A stretch of 38,540 bases of DNA from JAQIBY01 sp051747965. GTDB taxonomy: Bacteria > Bacteroidota > Bacteroidia > Bacteroidales > ML635J-15. The notes below the pieces were generated by a model that saw nothing but the letters and a program-made list of their open reading frames with translations, was not told the origin of the DNA and ran no database searches. The position numbers were made by a program, and so were the translations under genes. This document shows positions 1 through 7,993 of this stretch, piece by piece. The stretch lies in NCBI GenBank assembly GCA_051747965.1, contig JBNJGS010000021.1:1-38540 (forward strand), in the 5' to 3' direction. Each line of letters begins with the position of its first letter. Position 1 is the first letter of the stretch.

Positions 1-28
1 GATGATTAGCATTTTGCCTTTTTCATTG

Positions 29-36
29 TAGCTTTG
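29..36 (+). promoter_or_regulatory. Candidate Bacteroidota -7 box for the ArfB-like gene
   Basis: TAGCTTTG matches the Bacteroidota -7 consensus TAnnTTTG exactly and sits 21 nt before ATG 58. No well-spaced -33 TTTG is visible, and the window starts just upstream, so this is a motif match only. Confidence 0.35.
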
Positions 37-57
37 CATCAAGCTTTAAAACAACAC

Positions 58-483
58 ATGGATACGGAACGGTTTAACATACAGGATCTGCTGGATGAGT
101 TGACCTATGCCACCAGTCGCAGTGGGGGTAAGGGTGGCCAGCACGCCAATAAGACAGAAACCCGCGTGCAGGTGTTCTTTGATGTTAAAGCCAGCCGGGT
201 GCTTACCGAAGAACAGAAAGACCGCCTGCTTGCCAGGGGTAAATCCTACATGTCTGACGATGGCGTGTTGCAGATGGCCTCCGATAGCGCCCGCTCACAA
301 TCAGCAAACAAAGAGGAGGCACGTGAGAAATTGCTTGACTTTGTTAAAAACGCGCTGAAACCCAAAAAGAAGCGTAAAAAAACCCGCGTACCACGAAACG
401 AAAAGAAAAAACGCCTGAAGAACAAACGCAAGCATGCTGAAAAAAAGCAAACCCGCAAGCCACCGGATATCCCGGATGCATAA
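58..483 (+). CDS. arfB: ArfB/YaeJ-like alternative peptidyl-tRNA hydrolase (RF-1 domain)
   Basis: This 141-residue protein is a small class-I release-factor-like hydrolase that should free stalled ribosomes by hydrolysing peptidyl-tRNA without reading a stop codon. The catalytic GGQ lies at residues 26-28 within SRSGGKGGQHANKT, and there is no codon-recognition domain. The C-terminal third is lysine/arginine rich (several KKKRKK-like clusters), as in the ArfB tail that enters the empty mRNA channel. Length matches the family (about 140 aa). I chose ATG 58; an in-frame TTG at 34 lies inside a promoter-like box (TAGCTTTG, 29-36) and is unlikely to be the start. A release-factor paralogue of the PrfH type is less likely because of the basic tail. 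Confidence 0.9.
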   Translation: MDTERFNIQDLLDELTYATSRSGGKGGQHANKTETRVQVFFDVKASRVLTEEQKDRLLARGKSYMSDDGVLQMASDSARSQSANKEEAREKLLDFVKNALKPKKKRKKTRVPRNEKKKRLKNKRKHAEKKQTRKPPDIPDA

Positions 484-555
484 CGTAATGACCATTTTCC
501 ATGCACTTTTTTCAATCTGTGTTTTTAACTATTTTTACGGTTTAAACCTGTGTCT

Positions 556-1692
556 ATGGATGTGGTTCTGATTATTGGTGTGGCTTTTGCCTTTTTCCTG
601 TCCCTCCTGTTGATGGTGCGAAAGGAAAAACACCTGTCTGACAAAATTCTGGCGGCCTTTTTTGTGCTCATCGGGCTGACAATTCTCCTTGCCTGGTTTG
701 ATATCTACAACCGGCAAAACAACTACCGCTTACCCTGGCTGATGGGCTTATCAACACCACTTATCCTGCTGCACGGTCCCTGTTTGTGGTTTTACATCAA
801 ATCTCTTACAACGAAAAAGATGAGGTTCCGGTCATGGTGGTTGTTTCATTTTGTACCTTTTGTCCTGGTTGCGTTCATGATGACAATCGGATATTTCAGT
901 TTGCCTGTTGATGACAAAATTGCCATGGAACAGCAAAATCTTATATCCAAAGACCCGGTGTTTTATGTGGTGGTGGGAATGATCGCCCTGGTAAGTCAGG
1001 CTTATTACATCTGGGGGCTTGTACTTATCCGCAACTACAAGAAAAAACTGAAATCATACTTTTCGGATATTCAAAAACTCAGGCTTACCTGGCTACGGAT
1101 TTTGTTGATTTATGCAATTGTATTTTATGCCGCCATCTCACTGATATACATTGCTGATGCAATTTTTCATTTGTTTGAATACCATAATCTGCAGCTTATG
1201 GGTTTTTCAGTGGCCGCATTGTTCAATATTCTCATAGGTTTTCAGGGCATCAGACATGGAGATATTTTTGCCGAAACACCTGTCAGGAAGAATTTGGAGC
1301 AAAACAAGCCGATACCTTCACAAAAGGAAAAGCCAAAGACTCAGGAAGAACGCTTTGTGCGCCACTTGCTGGAATATATGCAGAAGGAAAAGCCATGGCT
1401 TGAACCTGATCTTACCATTGCCGGGCTTAGCAGACAACTTGGCGTAAATTCAGATTACCTCAGCCGGATTATCAATTCAAAACTGAACAGAAATTTCTTT
1501 GATTTTGTGAATTATTACCGGATAGAGGCTTTCAAATCTGCCTGCCGGGATGAAAAAAACAACAATTATACCATCATGGGTATGGCTTACGATGCCGGAT
1601 TTAATTCAAAAGCAACCTTTAACCGTGTGTTTAAAAATGCCACCGGTCACACACCTGGCGAGTATTATCGGGAAGTAAAATCTGATCAATAA
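556..1692 (+). CDS. Membrane-anchored AraC-family transcriptional regulator
   Basis: The first ~235 residues form about seven hydrophobic segments (the first is VVLIIGVAFAFFLSLLLM). A charged, proline-rich linker around residues 245-270 follows, then a C-terminal AraC-type double helix-turn-helix at about 275-375. The second HTH shows the family signature (GMAYDAGFNSKATFNRVFK, then GHTPGEYYRE). This architecture is common in Bacteroidota: a membrane sensor domain fused directly to a DNA-binding domain, so that an envelope or small-molecule signal could control transcription. The ligand and targets are unknown. ATG 556 is preferred over an in-frame GTG at 550; the difference is two residues. 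The Ca2+-ATPase-like gene lies 355 bp downstream on the same strand, but nothing visible shows that it is a target. Confidence 0.9.
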   Translation: MDVVLIIGVAFAFFLSLLLMVRKEKHLSDKILAAFFVLIGLTILLAWFDIYNRQNNYRLPWLMGLSTPLILLHGPCLWFYIKSLTTKKMRFRSWWLFHFVPFVLVAFMMTIGYFSLPVDDKIAMEQQNLISKDPVFYVVVGMIALVSQAYYIWGLVLIRNYKKKLKSYFSDIQKLRLTWLRILLIYAIVFYAAISLIYIADAIFHLFEYHNLQLMGFSVAALFNILIGFQGIRHGDIFAETPVRKNLEQNKPIPSQKEKPKTQEERFVRHLLEYMQKEKPWLEPDLTIAGLSRQLGVNSDYLSRIINSKLNRNFFDFVNYYRIEAFKSACRDEKNNNYTIMGMAYDAGFNSKATFNRVFKNATGHTPGEYYREVKSDQ

Positions 1693-2047
1693 GGCTTGTT
1701 CCATACTCTCTTTTGATCATGCCTGTTTGCCGGAAGTCTTTTTCAGACACTTTAACAACAGCCTGGCTGCCCATAATGATTGAGAAACATCGGCAATTAC
1801 ATTTGTAAGCCGGGAATATCATACAGTTGCACCTGGCAAAAATCCGCTCTGCTTTAAGCGTCTGTTTGTCAATGTGATGACAAATCGCCAGATCAGTATT
1901 GTCATGTGGGAATGAACATGAAACATGCCGGTTGATTGCCTGATATTGATAAAGATTGTATCAGATTCCAATGTAAAATGAACAAAATGGGTGGTTTAGT
2001 TTGTATATAAAGTGTCAGACTTGATGGTGAAAAATAAAAAGTGAAAA
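1693..2047. other. 355-bp intergenic region with dyads, no gene seen
   Basis: No convincing gene lies here. It contains a TAnnTTTG match (TACATTTG, 1798-1805), a perfect 20-bp dyad at 1865-1884 (separate entry) and a weaker inverted repeat, TCATGT (1902-1907) / ACATGA (1916-1921). No hairpin followed by a T-run was found after the AraC gene. The region probably carries the regulatory sequence for the downstream ATPase. Confidence 0.5.
1865..1884. promoter_or_regulatory. Perfect dyad TTTGTCA-N6-TGACAAA upstream of the P-type ATPase
   Basis: TTTGTCA (1865-1871) and TGACAAA (1878-1884) are exact reverse complements separated by ATGTGA. Half-site spacing matches Crp/Fnr-superfamily operators; the core TGTCA-N6-TGACA resembles the CooA-type variant of the CRP site. 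It lies about 165 bp upstream of ATG 2048. The alternative is a small RNA hairpin. Which protein binds is inference. Confidence 0.4.
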
Positions 2048-4780
2048 ATGACACAGGAATATATTAATCAGAAATCTCCCTATCACGGCTACTCAGCGGA
2101 AGAGGCAATGCAGCGCCTGAAAACGAATAAAGACGGGCTGGATGAGCAGGAAGCAGAAAAAAGGGAAGAAAAGTACGGTCCCAATAAACTGCCCGAGAAA
2201 AATCAAACCAACATTTTGCAACTGATTATTAAGCAGTTCAAGGATTTTCTGATCCTAATACTTGCGATTGCTGCCATCATATCCTGGTTATCAGGCAGCA
2301 TGGTGGATGTGTATGTCATCATTGGGGTGATTTTGGTTAATGCCACAATTGGATTTTTGCAGGAGTACAGAGCGGAAAAGGCTGTGGATGCCCTGAAAAA
2401 AATGATTAAACTTGAGGCCGTGGCGCTGCGTTCAGGTGAGCCACAAACCATCCTTGCTGCCCGGCTTGTGCCCGGTGATATCATTGAACTGAATGAGGGC
2501 GATTCCGTGCCTGCGGATGCCCGGATTATTGAGCAAAAAAACCTTCAGGTGGAAGAGTCTTCCCTTACCGGGGAATCTGTTCCTGTTAGTAAAACAAGTG
2601 ACAGCCTGGAAAAAGAAACATCCCTGCCGGACAGAAAAAACATGGTCTTCAAGGGCACACATGTATCCCGGGGAGGTTGTAAAGCTGTAGTTACAGCCAT
2701 TGGGGAAAATACAGAGCTGGGCAAAATCGCAGAGTCACTGCAGGATGTTGAGAAAAAACGCAGCGAATACCGAAAAAAAACTGCCCGCCTGGCAAAAATA
2801 ATGGCAGGAATTGCCATTTCAACCGCCAGTATTGTTTTTGTTCTCGGGTATTTTGTGCGTGATTTGGATTTCAATGAGGTGCTCCTGGTCACAATTGCCA
2901 CTCTGGTTTCTTCTGTACCCGAAGGCTTGCCCGCTGTCTTGTCCATTGTCCTGGCCATCGGAGCCAACCGGATGGCGAAACAAAATGCCATCATCAGGGA
3001 ATTTACTGCCACTGAAACGGCAGGATCTCTTAACATGATTATATCTGATAAAACAGGAACCATCACCACCAGTATTCTGACCGTGAAGAAACTCATTTTT
3101 CCGGATGGAGAAAGCTATGATGTCACCGGTGATGGGTATGAATTGAAGGGAGCAATAAAAAAAGACAAAAAGAATGTCAAAATCCAGGATAACAAAAACC
3201 TGGGCAAAGCATTAAGTATTGCGGCACATTGTCATGATGCCAGTGTAGGGAAGAGCCGGAAAGAAAATGGGAAAGAACCGGAAGTTTCTGGAGATCCCAC
3301 GGAAGTAGCCTTGCTTGTGCTTGCCAGAAAAGCCGGAATTACACAAACCGAGGCATTTGGAAATCTGAAAAAAACAGATGATCTGCCTTTCAATTCCGAA
3401 CAAAAGTTCCGTGCCAGTTTGCTTGAAGATCAGGATGGCAATAAAGAAATGGTCTTTACAGGAGCACCGGAAAAGATACTGGAAATATCATCTGCTTATC
3501 TTGCCGGGGACCAGACCAAAAGAATGTCCGAAGAAAAATCCGAAGAAATCAGAGAAGATATCGCTGAACTCAGCGGACAGGCAATGCGTGTCATTGCAGC
3601 CGCATATAAACCGGCAGATGCAGATCAGAATCAGGTGAATGTTGAAGATGCCGATCAGTTGACTTTTGTTTCACTATTTGGCATCATTGATCCGGAACGT
3701 CCCGAGGTTGAACAGGCAATTGACGAATGCAGAGCTGCCGGTATCAGAGTGATTATGGCCACAGGCGATCATAAACAAACAGCCGTTGCCATAGCAAGAA
3801 AAGTCGGTATCATTCAACCCGGGGATGAAGAAAAGTCTGATTGCCCCATTGCACTGGAGGAAAAAGAACTGGATGTGGATGATGAAACACTGAAAAACTA
3901 CCTGGATTGTACCAATGTATTTGCCAGGGTAAGTCCGGAAACAAAGCTCAGGATTGGCAAAGCCCTGCAAAGCAAGGATGCCCTGATTGGTATGACGGGT
4001 GACGGCGTGAATGATGCGCCTGCACTCAAAGTGGCAGATGTGGGAATGGCCATGGGAAAACGTGGTACCGATGTCGCCCGTGATGCAGCAGAAATTGTCC
4101 TGTCGGATGATAATTTTGCCAGCATTGTCAATGCTATCCGGGAAGGAAGAATTGTATTCAGAAATGTCCGCCAGGCCAGCTTTTTCCTTGTAACCACCAA
4201 TTTTGCTTCAACCTTTACATTGATTACCGCCCTTGCCATAGGCTTTAATTACCCGCTGATAGCAACACAAATCCTCTGGATCAACCTGGTAACCGATGGG
4301 GTTATGGATATTTCCCTGGCTGCAGAACCAGGACACGGTTCAATGATGGACCGCAAACCACTGAAAAAAGGCGAACCCATTCTTAACAAAGAAATTATCC
4401 CGTATCTGCTTATCATCGTACCGGTAATGGTGACTTTGGCAATGTTTGTGTACAATTATTATATCGGAGATGGAATTGAAAAAGCCCGGACCGGTGTATT
4501 TCTTGTGGTTGCCATGACTCAGGTATTCAATGCTTTCAATATGAGGTCTCTGCGTCATTCAGCTTTTAGCATTGGATTCTTTAAAAACAGGTGGCTGATC
4601 GCTGCTTTTGGGGCTTCCATACTGTTACAGTTTGCTGCCATTAAACTGCCCTTTATGCAGCACATATTCCATTTTAGAGACATCGCCTGGAATGAGATAT
4701 TTATCATTACAGCCTTGTCTTCATTGGTATTTGGATTTGGTGAATTGTACAAATACCTCAGAAAAATATTTGCCGGCTGA
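2048..4780 (+). CDS. P-type cation-transporting ATPase, Ca2+-ATPase-like (type II)
   Basis: A 910-residue inner-membrane P2-type ATPase with N-terminal, actuator, P, N and C-terminal membrane domains. Visible motifs are TGES (174-177), the M4 ion motif PEGLP (291-295; E292 equals SERCA E309), the phosphorylation loop DKTGTIT (D334; Ile replaces the usual Leu), TGDHKQTA, and the hinge TGDGVNDAP (650 onward). In M5 the SERCA-like Asn is kept (N718), but the position equivalent to E771 is Ser721. M6 keeps N746 and D750. Ion site II therefore looks intact and site I does not, as in PMCA/PMR1-type pumps, so one Ca2+ (or Mn2+) per cycle is the best inference. The N-terminus fits the cation-ATPase N domain and supports ATG 2048. 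It is a single gene, followed 127 bp later by a lipoprotein gene. Confidence 0.93.
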   Translation: MTQEYINQKSPYHGYSAEEAMQRLKTNKDGLDEQEAEKREEKYGPNKLPEKNQTNILQLIIKQFKDFLILILAIAAIISWLSGSMVDVYVIIGVILVNATIGFLQEYRAEKAVDALKKMIKLEAVALRSGEPQTILAARLVPGDIIELNEGDSVPADARIIEQKNLQVEESSLTGESVPVSKTSDSLEKETSLPDRKNMVFKGTHVSRGGCKAVVTAIGENTELGKIAESLQDVEKKRSEYRKKTARLAKIMAGIAISTASIVFVLGYFVRDLDFNEVLLVTIATLVSSVPEGLPAVLSIVLAIGANRMAKQNAIIREFTATETAGSLNMIISDKTGTITTSILTVKKLIFPDGESYDVTGDGYELKGAIKKDKKNVKIQDNKNLGKALSIAAHCHDASVGKSRKENGKEPEVSGDPTEVALLVLARKAGITQTEAFGNLKKTDDLPFNSEQKFRASLLEDQDGNKEMVFTGAPEKILEISSAYLAGDQTKRMSEEKSEEIREDIAELSGQAMRVIAAAYKPADADQNQVNVEDADQLTFVSLFGIIDPERPEVEQAIDECRAAGIRVIMATGDHKQTAVAIARKVGIIQPGDEEKSDCPIALEEKELDVDDETLKNYLDCTNVFARVSPETKLRIGKALQSKDALIGMTGDGVNDAPALKVADVGMAMGKRGTDVARDAAEIVLSDDNFASIVNAIREGRIVFRNVRQASFFLVTTNFASTFTLITALAIGFNYPLIATQILWINLVTDGVMDISLAAEPGHGSMMDRKPLKKGEPILNKEIIPYLLIIVPVMVTLAMFVYNYYIGDGIEKARTGVFLVVAMTQVFNAFNMRSLRHSAFSIGFFKNRWLIAAFGASILLQFAAIKLPFMQHIFHFRDIAWNEIFIITALSSLVFGFGELYKYLRKIFAG

Positions 4781-4879
4781 TAATCACCTGACATGCCAGA
4801 TACTTGAATGATTGTGCGATTATTGCACATCCTCTGTTAAAATACTGTTAAGCACATGTATGAATCCGGATGAATTTGT

Positions 4880-4887
4880 TATTTTTG
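4880..4887 (+). promoter_or_regulatory. Candidate -7 box for the prolyl oligopeptidase gene
   Basis: TATTTTTG fits TAnnTTTG and ends 20 nt before ATG 4908, giving a short leader. No clear -33 TTTG at the usual spacing was found. Confidence 0.35.
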
Positions 4888-4907
4888 ATAATCTAAATGA
4901 TATCTAT

Positions 4908-7037
4908 ATGAAAAAAATTGTACTCCCCTTATTCGTTGTGCTGGGCCTGGCAGCCTGTAACAACAATGATGATCAGAAAAAAGACTGGGAATATCCTGAG
5001 ACCAGAAAGCAGGATGTCTCTGATGATTATTTTGGCACAACGGTTACCGATCCCTACCGGTGGCTGGAAAATGATACTTCCGCTGAAACAGAAGCATGGG
5101 TAAAAGCCCAGAACAAAGTCACTTTTAGCTACCTCAATGACATTGAATTCAAAGATGATATCAGGGACAGACTCAAAGAAATATGGGATTATCCCAAAAT
5201 ATCGGCTCCTTATCACAAAGGAGACTATTACTTCATTTATAAAAATGACGGACTTCAGAATCAATCAGTTTTGTATTATAAAGAAGACCTGGATGATGAA
5301 GCCCGTGTATTGCTTGATCCGAACAAATTATCCGATGATGGAACAGTGGCTCTTGCAGGTACTTCCGTTTCAGATGACGGCAAATACCTGGCTTACGGGA
5401 TTTCCCGCAGTGGCAGCGACTGGAAAGAATACTATGTAAGAGAAATTGAAACCGGCGATGACCTGGAGGATGAACTCCACTGGATTAAGTTCTCAGGCGT
5501 TTCATGGTATGGTGACGGATTCTTTTACAGCAGATACCCGGAGCCCCGGGAAGGCGAAGAACTCTCTGGCATGAATGAAAACAATAAGGTGTATTATCAT
5601 AAAATCGGTGATGAACAGGCAGAGGATAGACTGGTATATGAAGATAAGGACAATCCCGAATGGAGCTATAGTGCAGGTACAACTGATGACAATAAATACC
5701 TGAGCATCTCTGTAACAAAATCCACTTCAGGAAACGCACTATACATCAAAGACCTTGAAAGCGGACAGGAGGGTGTTACAAAAATCGTCACGGATTTTGA
5801 TAATGATTACTGGGTGATTGACCATATTGACAATAAACTTTATGTGATGACCAATGATGATGCACCCAAATATCGTTTGATTGCCATTGATCCTGAAAAT
5901 CCTGAACGTGAAAACTGGGAAACAGTCATTGAAGAAAAAGATTATGTGTTGAGGTCTGTTTCACCCATGGGAGGAAAAATTATTGCCCGTTATATGAAGG
6001 ATGCCCATTCTGTTGTTAAGGTATTTGATATGAAAGGTGAATACCTCTACGATGTGGATATCCCTGTGCTTGGAACTGTTGGCGGCTTTGGCGGTGAAAA
6101 AGATGATGAGTTTACATTTTATACCGTAACATCCTTCACAACACCATCTACCGTATATAAATACAATATTGAAGATAATACATCTGAATTGTATCAGGAG
6201 TCCAGCATTGATTTTGATCCCTCTGCATATGAAACCAAACAGGTTTTTTATGAAAGCAAAGACGGTACGGAAATCCCCATGTTCATTGTACATAAAAAAG
6301 GCATTGAACTTGACGGTAGCAATCCCGCCATCCTTTACGGATATGGTGGCTTCAACATCAGTCTCACACCTTCCTTCTCCATCACACGTCTTCTGTGGCT
6401 TGAACAGGGCGGTGTATATGCCATGGCCAACTTGCGTGGCGGCGGTGAATATGGTGAAGACTGGCATAAGGCCGGTACCAAACTCAACAAGCAGAATGTG
6501 TTTGACGATTTCATTGCAGCTGCTGAGTACCTGATTGATGAAGATTACACAAATTCTGAAAAACTTGGCATTATGGGCGGCTCCAATGGTGGTTTGCTGG
6601 TAGGCGCCGTGATAAATCAGCGCCCGGAACTTTTTGAAGTGGCTGTTCCTTCTGTCGGGGTGATGGATATGTTGCGCTACCATTTGTTTACCATCGGTAA
6701 ATACTGGGCAAGCGATTACGGAACCAGCTCAGACAGTGAGGAAATGTTTACTTATCTCTACGGCTATTCTCCCTTGCACAATATTTCTGAAGATAAGGAT
6801 TATCCTGCTGTCCTGGTGAAAACAGCTGACCATGATGACAGGGTAGTGCCTGCACATTCATTCAAATATATTGCTACCCTTCAGGAAAAATACAAAGGTG
6901 AAAATCCGGTCATGATTCGTATCGAAACCAAAGCCGGGCATGGGGCAGGTAAACCCACTGAAAAAATCATCGATGAATACGCTGATGTATATGCATTCAT
7001 TTTTGATAATATGGACATCAAACCAACGTATGAATAA
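4908..7037 (+). CDS. Prolyl oligopeptidase family serine peptidase (S9A), lipoprotein
   Basis: A 709-residue protein that begins with a lipoprotein signal peptide (hydrophobic run, then LAACNNN; lipidated Cys at residue 17), so it is exported and anchored in the envelope. Mature residues ~25-420 form the seven-bladed beta-propeller gate typical of S9A. The C-terminal alpha/beta-hydrolase domain carries the triad: Ser559 in GGSNGG, Asp643 in DHDDRVVP and His678 in AGHGAG. R645 corresponds to the substrate-binding Arg643 of porcine POP. It should cleave proline-containing oligopeptides in the periplasm or at the cell surface. ATG 4908 is chosen because it starts the signal peptide; the frame stays open upstream to 4812 but adds no export signal. 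Two terminators follow. Confidence 0.95.
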   Translation: MKKIVLPLFVVLGLAACNNNDDQKKDWEYPETRKQDVSDDYFGTTVTDPYRWLENDTSAETEAWVKAQNKVTFSYLNDIEFKDDIRDRLKEIWDYPKISAPYHKGDYYFIYKNDGLQNQSVLYYKEDLDDEARVLLDPNKLSDDGTVALAGTSVSDDGKYLAYGISRSGSDWKEYYVREIETGDDLEDELHWIKFSGVSWYGDGFFYSRYPEPREGEELSGMNENNKVYYHKIGDEQAEDRLVYEDKDNPEWSYSAGTTDDNKYLSISVTKSTSGNALYIKDLESGQEGVTKIVTDFDNDYWVIDHIDNKLYVMTNDDAPKYRLIAIDPENPERENWETVIEEKDYVLRSVSPMGGKIIARYMKDAHSVVKVFDMKGEYLYDVDIPVLGTVGGFGGEKDDEFTFYTVTSFTTPSTVYKYNIEDNTSELYQESSIDFDPSAYETKQVFYESKDGTEIPMFIVHKKGIELDGSNPAILYGYGGFNISLTPSFSITRLLWLEQGGVYAMANLRGGGEYGEDWHKAGTKLNKQNVFDDFIAAAEYLIDEDYTNSEKLGIMGGSNGGLLVGAVINQRPELFEVAVPSVGVMDMLRYHLFTIGKYWASDYGTSSDSEEMFTYLYGYSPLHNISEDKDYPAVLVKTADHDDRVVPAHSFKYIATLQEKYKGENPVMIRIETKAGHGAGKPTEKIIDEYADVYAFIFDNMDIKPTYE

Positions 7038-7059
7038 TACTTTTTTGTCATAACAGTTC

Positions 7060-7090
7060 AGCCCTGGCAAACGCCGGGGCTGTTTTATTT
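7060..7090 (+). terminator. Rho-independent terminator after prolyl oligopeptidase gene
   Basis: A 9-bp stem (7060-7068 with 7073-7081, one G·U pair) with an AAAC loop is followed by TGTTTTATTT. It lies 23 nt after the stop codon. Confidence 0.8.
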
Positions 7091-7098
7091 ATCCCATC

Positions 7099-7143
7099 AA
7101 AAAAAAAGCCGTCCGCTGGTTAGCGGAGGGCTTTCGGTTTTTC
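7099..7143 (-). terminator. Terminator of the sulfur-relay operon (works on the minus strand)
   Basis: Arms 7107-7117 and 7122-7132 pair with one internal mismatch around a GGTT loop. On the minus strand the hairpin is followed by a run of T (the A-run at 7099-7107), directly after the DsrE2-like stop. On the plus strand it is followed by CGGTTTTT, so it may be bidirectional. Confidence 0.8.
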
Positions 7144-7160
7144 GATAAAGAAGTTTTCGA

Positions 7161-7661
7161 TCAGGTGAAAATGATCTGAGAGTTTTCACCGCCGCTCATT
7201 TCATAAAATTCACCAACGGTCAGCACTCCGGAAACATCTTCCCAGAGGTCTTCTTTCTTCAGTTTAAACATATCCATGGCAAGTTTGCAGGCGAATACTT
7301 CACCGCCACCGGCTGTAATCATTTCCAGAAACTCATCCACAGGAGGGATGTCAAGCTTGTCCATTTGATTGCGCATCATGGATGAAACGCCTGCTTCCAC
7401 ACCCGGCAACGCGCCCAGAAGGGTAGGGAAGGGGAGCCCGCCCGGCATACGCATGGCAGGATTGCCTACAGTAGCCGTATGGAGCTTGTTCATTCGTTTT
7501 TTGGTGATGGCATCCAGGCCGAAAAATGTAAAGAAAAGCTTTGCCTCCATGCCCTCCATCACTGCACCATTGGCCATTACCAGCGAAGCATACACATCTT
7601 CTATGCTTCCTTTGGCGCATATGATGCTGACCTTTTTTATTGCATTGTCTTTTGAATTCAT
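7161..7661 (-). CDS. DsrE2-like (DsrE/DsrF/DrsH family) sulfur-relay protein
   Basis: A 166-residue protein of the DsrE2 type. The N-terminal strand KKVSIICAKGSIEDVY carries Cys15. The central part has the conserved PAMRMPGGLPFPTLLGALPG stretch. The most conserved part is FACKLAMDMF, with Cys125 as the probable persulfide-carrying residue. Family members shuttle sulfane sulfur as protein persulfide to or from TusA, rhodanese or DsrC-type partners. It is the last gene of a four-gene operon, 17 nt after the TusE-like gene, and a strong terminator follows. No TusA or rhodanese gene is in the window. Family assignment is secure; the exact donor and acceptor are inferred from its neighbours. Confidence 0.88.
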   Translation of the reverse strand: MNSKDNAIKKVSIICAKGSIEDVYASLVMANGAVMEGMEAKLFFTFFGLDAITKKRMNKLHTATVGNPAMRMPGGLPFPTLLGALPGVEAGVSSMMRNQMDKLDIPPVDEFLEMITAGGGEVFACKLAMDMFKLKKEDLWEDVSGVLTVGEFYEMSGGENSQIIFT

Positions 7662-7678
7662 AAACTTATGTTTTTAGA

Positions 7679-7987
7679 TTAGACACATGAGGTCGGTTTG
7701 GGTATGCCGGCCAGTTTTGATGATACTTTCAGAGGACCTCCGGGAAAGAGCTTGTAAAAACCCTTAATATCAACAATCCCTGAATTTTTTATTTTGCGGA
7801 TGGTGAGTTGTTCTCCGGCTTCTTGCTTTTCCCTGAGATACCTGAGGACAGCCATGTGATCATCCGTAAGTTCGATATTCTCTTCTTTGGCCAGCTCTCT
7901 GGCAACATCTTCGGACCAGTCGGCCATGTTTTTGAGGTATCCTTCTTCAGTTACTTCGATGTTTTTTCCTGCAATTGTTTTTTCCAT
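7679..7987 (-). CDS. tusE: TusE/DsrC-family sulfur-relay protein with one cysteine
   Basis: This 102-residue protein matches DsrC/TusE in length and motifs: the N-terminal half contains the conserved W..DVA region, and the flexible C-terminal arm ends IPKPTSCV. The penultimate Cys101 is CysA, the residue that carries persulfide. Eleven residues upstream, where DsrC proteins of dissimilatory sulfur metabolism have CysB, there is Ser90, and no other Cys exists. That pattern fits TusE or regulatory DsrC paralogues rather than DsrC that forms a trisulfide with DsrAB. It starts 6 nt after the DUF1641 stop codon, so the two are probably co-translated. Its likely partners are the neighbouring DsrE2-like protein and the flavoprotein; a role in tRNA thiolation (TusBCD) is less likely because no tusBCD genes are adjacent. 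Confidence 0.9.
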   Translation of the reverse strand: MEKTIAGKNIEVTEEGYLKNMADWSEDVARELAKEENIELTDDHMAVLRYLREKQEAGEQLTIRKIKNSGIVDIKGFYKLFPGGPLKVSSKLAGIPKPTSCV

Positions 7988-7993
7988 AATCTG

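Noticed and set aside
1631..1822. Minus-strand 63-codon open frame between the AraC and ATPase genes
   Set aside because: It overlaps the end of the AraC gene, has no family resemblance and no promoter or start context.
4813..4829. TGTGC/GCACA hairpin as the terminator of the ATPase gene
   Set aside because: The stem is only 5 bp and no T-run follows.
4812..4907. N-terminal extension of the prolyl oligopeptidase
   Set aside because: The frame is open, but a lipoprotein signal peptide begins at ATG 4908 and a -7 box lies inside the extension.
7351..7677. Overlapping open frames in other frames of the DsrE2-like gene
   Set aside because: They lie inside a well-supported gene with clear family motifs and have no own start signals or family features.
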